Below, piece after piece: positions 1 through 4,834 of a stretch of DNA of 5,535 bases; the first letter of the stretch is position 1, and each line of letters starts with the position of its first letter. The position numbers were made by a program, and so were the translations under genes. The stretch comes from Cloacimonetes bacterium TCS60. GTDB lineage: Bacteria > Cloacimonadota > Cloacimonadia > JGIOTU-2. The stretch spans positions 1 to 5,535 of the forward strand of contig LSCK01000042.1 of NCBI GenBank assembly GCA_001577135.1. The letters are read 5' to 3'. The notes beneath the pieces are model-generated. The model was not told the DNA's origin. It was given only the letters and a program-made list of their open reading frames with translations, and searched no databases.

Positions 1-921
1 CACAAAACTACACTTTTAATGGGAAGTAGATTCGACATTACAGTAGTTGCAATGGACGCTAAAGAAGGAGACAAATATATTGATACTGCTATTGAAGAAA
101 TCAAACGAATCGAAAAACTTATTTCCTCTTGGGACTCTAATTCACAAACATCTAAAATTAATCGAAATGCTGGCATTCAACCGGTAAAAGTAGATAAAGA
201 GCTGTTTGATTTAATTTCGCGCTCTATAGCCATTTCGTCTATAACAGATGGAGCTTTTGACATTAGCTACGCGTCAATAGGTAAAATTTGGAAGTTTGAC
301 GGAAGTATGACACAAATGCCAACAGAACAAGAGATTCAAAATTCAGTAGAGAAAGTGGGTTACGAAAAAATTATTTTAGACTCTGTAAACCATACTGTTT
401 TTTTACCCCAAAAAGGAATGAAAATTGACTTTGGAGCAGTTGGAAAAGGATATGCAGCAGATAAAACCAAAAAATTATTGATGGAAATGGGTGTTACTGC
501 AGGAATCATTAATGCTTCTGGCGATATGAATACCTGGGGAAAGCAACCTGATGGTACCGAATGGACAGTTGCTATTACTAACCCGATGAACAAAAACACC
601 GCTTTTGCTATATTGCCTCTAAAGCAAGGTGCTGTAGTTACAAGTGGTGATTATGAAAAATATGTTGAATTTGATGGCATTCGTTATGCACACATCATCA
701 ACCCAAAAACAGGCTATCCATCTCAAGGCATTATTAGCGTAACCGTATTTGCCTCAAGTGCTGAACTCGCTGATGCCTTAGCTACCTCTATTTTTGTAAT
801 GGGTATAGAAGTTGGATTAGACCGAGTAAACCAATTACCGAATGTGGAATGTATTATTATTGATACAGAAGGAATTATTTATCAATCTCAAAGGATAAAA
901 ATCAATGAAAAAGCGAATTAA
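1..921 (+). CDS. apbE: FAD:protein FMN transferase (ApbE family), 5' partial
   Basis: Proteins of this family move FMN from FAD onto a Thr or Ser of extracytoplasmic flavoproteins, using Mg2+. The frame is open from base 1, and the first ATG (base 19) falls in the 'LMGSRF' segment, which matches the internal 'MGT' motif of the family. The real start and the export signal or lipobox are therefore probably upstream of the window. Counting from that Met, I see the nucleotide-binding stretch DFGAVGKGYAAD (137-148), NASGD (165-169; many members have GGD), TSGDYEKY (208-215), HIINPKTGYP (225-234) and ADALAT (251-256), whose Asp252 and Thr256 fit the family's metal ligands. No catalytic motif is missing, so the enzyme is probably active. 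The stop overlaps the next gene by 17 bp, indicating translational coupling with the DUF4266 lipoprotein. Family assignment is firm; the flavinylated substrate is unknown. Confidence 0.95.
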   Translation, partial: HKTTLLMGSRFDITVVAMDAKEGDKYIDTAIEEIKRIEKLISSWDSNSQTSKINRNAGIQPVKVDKELFDLISRSIAISSITDGAFDISYASIGKIWKFDGSMTQMPTEQEIQNSVEKVGYEKIILDSVNHTVFLPQKGMKIDFGAVGKGYAADKTKKLLMEMGVTAGIINASGDMNTWGKQPDGTEWTVAITNPMNKNTAFAILPLKQGAVVTSGDYEKYVEFDGIRYAHIINPKTGYPSQGIISVTVFASSAELADALATSIFVMGIEVGLDRVNQLPNVECIIIDTEGIIYQSQRIKINEKAN

Positions 922-1126
922 TTATATTGTATTAATCCTCTTAATAATCATGAGTTTAAATTCTTGCGCAACCGTAAAACCCTACGAAAAGATGAATATC
1001 AACGACCCGGATATGAAGCTCGCTGATAGAAAATCTAAAAAATTCCATACAGCGTGTCAAGTTTATCGTGAAGGAGCTTCAGGTGGAAACGGAGGAAAAA
1101 CAGGAGGCGGTTGTGGTTGTAATTAA
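905..1126 (+). CDS. DUF4266 small lipoprotein
   Basis: A 73-residue predicted lipoprotein. It has a basic start (MKKR), a hydrophobic stretch (about 7-18) and a lipobox LNS-C with lipidated Cys21, so it should be anchored in the outer membrane facing the periplasm. The mature part begins CATVKPYEK and ends EGASGG...GGGCGCN, both typical of DUF4266 proteins as I recall them. Further possible metal or thiol ligands are His48, Cys51, Cys70 and Cys72; the terminal C-G-C looks functional, but no function is established. The start overlaps the apbE stop region, and an AAGGA (891-895) sits nine bases upstream of the ATG. The next gene begins five bases after the stop. The three-gene order suggests a role in the same envelope redox or flavin process, perhaps as a partner of the DUF3570 barrel; that is inference. 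Confidence 0.88.
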   Translation: MKKRINYIVLILLIIMSLNSCATVKPYEKMNINDPDMKLADRKSKKFHTACQVYREGASGGNGGKTGGGCGCN

Positions 1127-1131
1127 AATCA

Positions 1132-2622
1132 ATGAATAGCATGAAAATCATTATATTAAGTTTTGTTGTTTTCTTACCTTTTAGCATTTTTGCTCAACAG
1201 AGTGCAGATAGTACACTTTTTCAGAAAAGAGCATTAGAAACAACTGAATTGAGCATTTTAACTAGTTTTTATACTCAGGATGGTAAAAATGCAGCTGTAA
1301 CGGGTGGAATTGGCTCTGAACAACTCGATGACTATGCTACGAATATTAGTGTTTCCATACCGGTGAAACAAAATGGCGTTTTAAGTATTGATGGAACTGT
1401 ATCGGCTTACACATCAGCATCTTCCAGTAACCTAAACCCTTGGTCTAGCGCATCAAATGGAGACGATGATGATAACAACCCTTGGTCTAGCGCATCAAAT
1501 GGAGACGATGATGATGACGATGATAATTATGGCACAGGTATTAATACCGGCACACCTTGGGCAGCGTCTTCGGGAGCTTCACTTCAAGATGTTTGGATTA
1601 ATTTTAATCCGGGTTATAGTCATTATTCTAATGACAGAAACACCATTTATAGTGGTAATTTGAGTATCTCTAACGAGTATGATTACTTTTCATTAGGTGG
1701 AGGAGTTGGTTTAGTGAAACTTTTCAATAAAAAAAATACAGAATTAGGAATAAAAGGCAATGTATATCTTGATAATTGGAGACCAGAATATCCGACAGAA
1801 ATAAAAACTTATATTGAAAATAATCTAGACCTTAACAGTAGTTTTTTTCAGGGGATAGATATTTTAGACCAAAGTGGAAATGTCATCGATAAGCTTTCGT
1901 CAGATGTTTGGAAAGCTTCACAAAACAATCTAATTGATAATAATAATAGAAACACATTTTCTGTAACTTTAAGTCTTTCACAAATTATAAGTAAAAGCAC
2001 TCAAATATCTCTTTTTTCTGATTTAGTATATCAAACAGGTTGGCTGGCAAACCCTATGCAGCGTGTTTATTTTGCTGATAAAGACAATTTTTATATTGGT
2101 AATGCGTCTAGTATTCCAATTTATACAGACGAAAGTAATAAAGACGTTTTTCAATTAGCTGATGATATCGAGCGTCTTCCTAACAATAGATGGAAAATTC
2201 CTATAGGATTTAGATTAAATCAATACTTCAATGAATATATTGTTTTACGTACTTACTATCGTTATTATTTTGATGATTGGGGCATACAGTCACATACCAT
2301 TGATGTAGAATTTGCGATAAAAATTGGTCGAAAATTTACAATTTATCCAAATTATCGTTTTTATACCCAAACCGAAGCAGATTATTTTGCACCTTATGAA
2401 ACACATCTCTCAACTGATGAATTTTACACTTCCGATTTTGATTTATCAAAATATAACACTAATCAATTAGGTCTAGGTGTGAAATACACCGATATTTTCA
2501 CAAAATCACATATCTGGGAATTCGGATTAAAAAGTTTAACACTCGACTATAATTATTACAGCCGGACAACTGGACTAAAAGCACATATTATATCATTTGG
2601 AGCAGATTTTGTAATTGACTGA
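1132..2622 (+). CDS. DUF3570 outer-membrane beta-barrel candidate
   Basis: A 496-residue exported protein. The signal peptide covers about residues 1-21, ending SIFA-QQ. The mature start (TTELSILTSFYTQDG, then NAAVTGGIGSEQL) is characteristic of DUF3570, a family of uncharacterised proteins usually found beside DUF4266 and ApbE. After residue 160 there are many short alternating hydrophobic and polar strands rich in Tyr, Phe and Asn (for example YRYYFDDW, FTIYPNYRFY), ending FGADFVID, consistent with an outer-membrane barrel. Residues 102-132 hold two near-identical 14-residue units, NPWSSASNGDDDD plus N or D. A similar TPWAASSGAS follows at 141-150, whose SGAS (147-150) resembles ApbE acceptor motifs. 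No clear Shine-Dalgarno precedes the ATG at 1132; an in-frame ATG at 1141 would give the same mature protein. It is probably co-transcribed with the two upstream genes. Family assignment is strong; function is unknown. Confidence 0.9.
   Translation: MNSMKIIILSFVVFLPFSIFAQQSADSTLFQKRALETTELSILTSFYTQDGKNAAVTGGIGSEQLDDYATNISVSIPVKQNGVLSIDGTVSAYTSASSSNLNPWSSASNGDDDDNNPWSSASNGDDDDDDDNYGTGINTGTPWAASSGASLQDVWINFNPGYSHYSNDRNTIYSGNLSISNEYDYFSLGGGVGLVKLFNKKNTELGIKGNVYLDNWRPEYPTEIKTYIENNLDLNSSFFQGIDILDQSGNVIDKLSSDVWKASQNNLIDNNNRNTFSVTLSLSQIISKSTQISLFSDLVYQTGWLANPMQRVYFADKDNFYIGNASSIPIYTDESNKDVFQLADDIERLPNNRWKIPIGFRLNQYFNEYIVLRTYYRYYFDDWGIQSHTIDVEFAIKIGRKFTIYPNYRFYTQTEADYFAPYETHLSTDEFYTSDFDLSKYNTNQLGLGVKYTDIFTKSHIWEFGLKSLTLDYNYYSRTTGLKAHIISFGADFVID
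1435..1515 (+). repeat. 42-bp tandem direct repeat inside the DUF3570 gene
   Basis: Bases 1435-1473 recur without a mismatch at 1477-1515, a 39-base identity with a 42-base period. Each unit keeps the reading frame and encodes NPWSSASNGDDDD. The second unit is extended by extra GAT/GAC codons, giving seven Asp residues in a row. The DNA identity, including synonymous positions, points to a recent duplication by slippage or unequal recombination rather than conserved protein structure. The acidic loops could bind Ca2+, which is inference. Confidence 0.95.
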
Positions 2623-2638
2623 TAGAAAAAGTACTTGT

Positions 2639-2716
2639 GCTAACAGGCTATATACTTCATATTTTTTGCCACAGGCGCAACACAAAAAATACGAAGCATA
2701 TAGCTAAACGTTATGT
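2639..2716 (+). other. attC-like recombination site (integron cassette site)
   Basis: Starting 16 bases after the DUF3570 stop, two 22-base arms (2647-2668 and 2683-2704) pair at 20 of 22 positions around a 14-base loop. The two non-pairs are A2654/C2697 and A2659/C2692. Outside the arms lie TAAC (2641-2644) and GTTATG (2710-2715). They are separated from the stem by unpaired AG on the left and TAAAC on the right. This order (TAAC, spacer, stem, loop, stem, spacer, GTT) is that of attC sites, where the integrase cuts in the 3' GTT. The outer boxes fit the RYYYAAC/GTTRRRY consensus only in their TAAC/GTTA core. Alternatives are a palindromic intergenic repeat or an mRNA 3'-end hairpin. No integrase gene is in the window. 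Confidence 0.65.
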
Positions 2717-2746
2717 AGCAGTTTAAAACAATAAAAATCAACAACT

Positions 2747-2983
2747 ATGAACAACCAAGCCATTGACTTTTTAATTTTCCTAACAGTAAAACTTTTACTA
2801 TTACTTGGATTTATTGCGCTTATTAAATTCCGGATTAAAAGAACAAAAGAAAAAATTGCTTCTTTGGGTAAATTAATTAAAATGATGTCCCCTAAAACAG
2901 CTAAAGCCACATTGAATTATTTATATGATCCTAATTTGTTTGAGATTAAATTAGACAGTTGTGATATTGGATTTTTAAAATAA
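2747..2983 (+). CDS. Small single-pass membrane protein, unknown function
   Basis: I do not recognise this 78-residue protein. Residues 7-27 (DFLIFLTVKLLLLLGFIALI) form one hydrophobic segment. It is followed by a strongly basic stretch (KFRIKRTKEK, 27-36), which by the positive-inside rule places the C-terminal part in the cytoplasm. The tail is a short soluble region with Lys-rich amphipathic sequence and ends DSCDIGFLK. There is no lipobox and no convincing signal cleavage site. The ATG is preceded by A-rich sequence without a Shine-Dalgarno, as is common in Bacteroidota. It starts 31 bases after the attC-like site, the usual placing of a cassette gene, but no second attC-like site is visible after its stop. 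The opposite strand over 2704-2910 is also open; the + strand is preferred because of the TM topology and gene direction. Confidence 0.6.
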   Translation: MNNQAIDFLIFLTVKLLLLLGFIALIKFRIKRTKEKIASLGKLIKMMSPKTAKATLNYLYDPNLFEIKLDSCDIGFLK

Positions 2984-2990
2984 ATTGTTA

Positions 2991-3007
2991 TTTTTTTTTA
3001 AAAAAAA
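2991..3007. other. T9A8 homopolymer tract
   Basis: Nine T followed by eight A, directly upstream of the TTGACA box at 3010. It is self-complementary and lacks a GC stem, so it is not a normal intrinsic terminator. Its position just upstream of the -35 box fits an AT-rich UP element; it is also a place where assemblies and replication slip easily. Confidence 0.5.
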
Positions 3008-3009
3008 CC

Positions 3010-3038
3010 TTGACATAAATTAATTAATTTAGTAGATT
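3010..3038 (+). promoter_or_regulatory. Sigma70-like promoter for the T9SS cargo gene
   Basis: A perfect TTGACA -35 box (3010-3015), a 17-base spacer and TAGATT (3033-3038, four of six matches to TATAAT) are followed by AT-rich sequence. Transcription would start near 3045, giving a leader of about 120 bases before the ATG at 3166. The form differs from the TTTG / TAnnTTTG promoters typical of Bacteroides-type organisms. In such AT-rich DNA the -10 match alone means little; the exact -35 and ideal spacing carry the call. Confidence 0.5.
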
Positions 3039-3068
3039 ATAAATAACGGAAAAGAAATAATAGGAAAA

Positions 3069-3152
3069 ATGAGAACAGAGAACAAAAAATTTCCATCAAT
3101 AAATGTTAAAATAAAATATTTGATATTGTTAATTATAATATTTTTAACATAA
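3069..3152 (+). CDS. Possible 27-residue leader or small membrane peptide
   Basis: A short open frame of 27 codons with AGGA at 3062-3065 upstream of its ATG. It encodes a polar, basic N-terminus (MRTENKKF) and a hydrophobic C-terminus (YLILLIIIFLT). Its TAA (3150-3152) abuts the A-rich run leading into the Shine-Dalgarno of the next gene, 13 bases before that ATG. The layout would permit translational coupling or a leader peptide role. It could equally be a chance frame in AT-rich leader DNA or the remnant of a degraded signal peptide. Confidence 0.3.
   Translation: MRTENKKFPSINVKIKYLILLIIIFLT
3103..3150 (+). promoter_or_regulatory. AT-rich hairpin in the 5' leader
   Basis: Bases 3103-3120 can pair with 3137-3150 (ATGTTAAAA plus ATATT against AATATTTTTAACAT) with a four-base bulge on the left arm and a 16-base loop. 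The stem ends just before the Shine-Dalgarno of the gene at 3166, so it might affect ribosome access. It is nearly all A-T pairs and therefore weak; it is reported as a visible inverted repeat, not a proven regulator. Confidence 0.3.
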
Positions 3153-3154
3153 AA

Positions 3155-3161
3155 AAGGAGG
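3155..3161 (+). promoter_or_regulatory. Strong Shine-Dalgarno of the T9SS cargo gene
   Basis: AAGGAGG lies four bases before the ATG at 3166 and fixes that start. The DUF3570 and 78-codon genes upstream have nothing similar, so this full anti-Shine-Dalgarno match stands out. Confidence 0.85.
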
Positions 3162-3165
3162 AATT

Positions 3166-4743
3166 ATGTTTAACAAAATTGTTAAATTAAGCGTTTTGCT
3201 TATGTTTGTGATAATGAGTACTTTACTTATTGCACAAACAAATGGCACACAGGTTGCCACAACTGATGAAGATCATGCAATTAACTGGAATAATGGATCA
3301 GGTATTGCAAGAACATCTGATGGAACTTTAATGGCTGTATATGGAACATCACAAGATTCCATGGTTTACTCAAAAACATATGATTCTGGATTTGGAACTT
3401 GGAATGCAGCTGTTGGTATAGACAAGGGTATGATTGATGGTGGAGATATTGAATGTAATGCAAGAGTTGTTGGATTTGATAACAACTTCCATGTTGTCTA
3501 TTTAAAAAATGATAAAATTTATTATTCACAAGGAGGTGGATCATCTTGGTCTACTCCAGTGCAAGTGCCAAATACCTCGGCGCCTTGGGACACTGTTCAA
3601 TGTAATAAAACAACTATAGATATTGACAGTGATGGTAATATAGTAATTGCTTGGGGAACTGATTTAATGGATGATGGTGATGAACATTTCTTTATTTCTA
3701 AAAGTACTGATAATGGTTCTACTTGGGGTGAGCCTGATACATTATTTGCAAGTGTTACTCCTGGTATTATTCCGTCAGGTTATTGTATGCCAGCAATAGC
3801 AACAGGACCAGATGGTATTATTGGAGTTACTGCAAGAGAAAAAGATGAATCTTTAAGTACTAATTATCAGATGTATTTCCAAGAATATAATGGAACAAGT
3901 TGGGAAGCATCAATGTTATTAACTACTTTACATGATTCCGCTGATATTTATCAAGCAAATCTTGATTATGATGAGAATGGAACCTGCCATTGTGTTTTTT
4001 ATACTGATGAAGATGACTGGCCTTCCTGGGATGCAGATATAGCTGCAGGTAATATTCCAAAAGGTCAAATACTTTATACACAAAAAACTTCAGGAAGTAC
4101 TGATTGGTCAGAACCTGTTGCAATTTCTCAAGATCTATATGGAAAAGCTGATTATCCAGCTATTGCAGCCGGTGATAATGGATCATTATATGCTGTTTAT
4201 TTAGGATATGGGAATGACAATCTTGGCGAAGATGGATATTTGAGAGTTTTTTACACTACTTCTGATGATGGTGGAGATACTTGGACAACTGCTAGTATTT
4301 TAGATTCAACAATTGAAGATATGCCTTTGAGAGGTCCAAGTATTTGTAAATCTGTTCCAAGTACTGGTGCTGATATATTATATATTAGTAGCGATTCAAC
4401 AGAAACGGATGGTTATTCAATATATTATGGTAATATTCCTTATGTTGATTATTCTGCAGTTGAAAATAATGAAATTCCTGAAGATTATTCATTATTAAAT
4501 AATTATCCAAATCCATTTAATCCATTTACAACTATTGAATTTGAAGTTAATACAAATGATTTGGTTAAACTTACAGTATATAATGTATTGGGTGAAAAAA
4601 TTGCTTCTTTAGTAAATGAAGAGATGAAAATTGGTTCTTATAAGGTTCAGTTTAATTCACAGGGATTATCATCGGGAATATTCTTTGTTCGATTAGTGAA
4701 TGGTGAAAATGCCGCAACTAAGAAAATGGTTTTAATTAAATAA
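3166..4743 (+). CDS. Secreted Asp-box (BNR-like) protein with T9SS type A sorting domain
   Basis: A 525-residue exported protein with a Sec signal peptide (about 1-24, ending LLIAQ). The body, about 30-425, looks like a sialidase-fold beta-propeller. It has two full Asp-box motifs (S-x-D-x-G-x-T-W), STDNGSTW at 180-187 and SDDGGDTW at 366-373. Weaker relatives lie near 74-79, 121-128, 240-246 and 309-314, often followed by a '...PV.' strand. I see no FRIP motif or Arg triad, so sialidase activity is not supported; a binding, adhesin or glycan-contact role is possible. Residues 440-525 form the C-terminal sorting domain: NYPNPFNPFTTIEF, then VYNVLGEKIASL, then LSSGIFFVRLVNG and a KKMVLIK end. 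This directs the protein through type IX secretion, with cleavage or surface attachment. It appears monocistronic, between a promoter candidate and a terminator-like hairpin. It has very few CpG dinucleotides. Confidence 0.88.
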   Translation: MFNKIVKLSVLLMFVIMSTLLIAQTNGTQVATTDEDHAINWNNGSGIARTSDGTLMAVYGTSQDSMVYSKTYDSGFGTWNAAVGIDKGMIDGGDIECNARVVGFDNNFHVVYLKNDKIYYSQGGGSSWSTPVQVPNTSAPWDTVQCNKTTIDIDSDGNIVIAWGTDLMDDGDEHFFISKSTDNGSTWGEPDTLFASVTPGIIPSGYCMPAIATGPDGIIGVTAREKDESLSTNYQMYFQEYNGTSWEASMLLTTLHDSADIYQANLDYDENGTCHCVFYTDEDDWPSWDADIAAGNIPKGQILYTQKTSGSTDWSEPVAISQDLYGKADYPAIAAGDNGSLYAVYLGYGNDNLGEDGYLRVFYTTSDDGGDTWTTASILDSTIEDMPLRGPSICKSVPSTGADILYISSDSTETDGYSIYYGNIPYVDYSAVENNEIPEDYSLLNNYPNPFNPFTTIEFEVNTNDLVKLTVYNVLGEKIASLVNEEMKIGSYKVQFNSQGLSSGIFFVRLVNGENAATKKMVLIK

Positions 4744-4751
4744 TAAAATTT

Positions 4752-4783
4752 GTAGAAAGGGGGCAAAAATGTCCCCTTTCTAC
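4752..4783 (+). terminator. Terminator-like hairpin after the T9SS cargo gene
   Basis: Nine bases after the stop, GTAGAAAGGGG (4752-4762) pairs perfectly with CCCCTTTCTAC (4773-4783). G4763-T4772 and C4764-G4771 extend the stem to 13 pairs around a six-base loop. The bases that follow (TTGATTATAATT) are T-rich but do not form a clean U-tract. It may terminate weakly, protect the mRNA 3' end, or lower expression of the receptor gene 51 bases downstream. Confidence 0.7.
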
Positions 4784-4823
4784 TTGATTATAATTCCTAA
4801 TTTTAAAAATTTACTTAGAGTTG

Positions 4824-4830
4824 TAGGGAG
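4824..4830 (+). promoter_or_regulatory. Shine-Dalgarno deciding the TonB-receptor start
   Basis: TAGGGAG lies four bases before the ATG at 4835. Together with the signal peptide that begins there, it sets the start of the receptor gene. The bases between it and the ATG (AATT) and the spacing match those of the gene at 3166. Confidence 0.7.
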
Positions 4831-4834
4831 AATT

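Noticed and set aside
19..21. ATG at 19 as the true start of the ApbE gene
   Set aside because: The frame is open to base 1 and this Met sits in the family's internal 'MGT'-like motif. The export signal would be missing if it started here.
360..599. Open frame on the - strand
   Set aside because: It lies wholly inside the well-supported ApbE gene and shows no recognisable protein features.
1457..1663. Second + strand frame over the acidic repeat
   Set aside because: It is a shadow of the GAT/GAC repeat read out of frame (METMMITT-like), overlapping the DUF3570 gene.
2704..2910. Open frame on the - strand opposite the 78-codon gene
   Set aside because: Its 3' end runs into the attC-like arm, and the + strand protein has a clear TM-then-basic topology. 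It cannot be fully excluded.
2991..3007. T9A8 tract as an intrinsic terminator of the 78-codon gene
   Set aside because: There is no GC-containing stem; A-T self-pairing alone is not a credible terminator.
3281..3544. Open frame on the - strand
   Set aside because: His/Gln-rich low-complexity shadow of the T9SS cargo gene.
3923..4123. Open frame on the - strand
   Set aside because: Low-complexity shadow of the T9SS cargo gene with no supporting signals.
3166..4743. Annotation as an active exo-alpha-sialidase (nanH)
   Set aside because: Only Asp boxes are visible. The FRIP motif and catalytic Arg residues are not apparent, and Asp boxes occur in many non-sialidases.
4789..4794. Perfect TATAAT as a promoter for the TonB receptor
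   Set aside because: A 16-18 base spacing places the -35 in the A-rich hairpin loop, with no TTGACA-like box. Such a hexamer is expected by chance in this AT-rich DNA.
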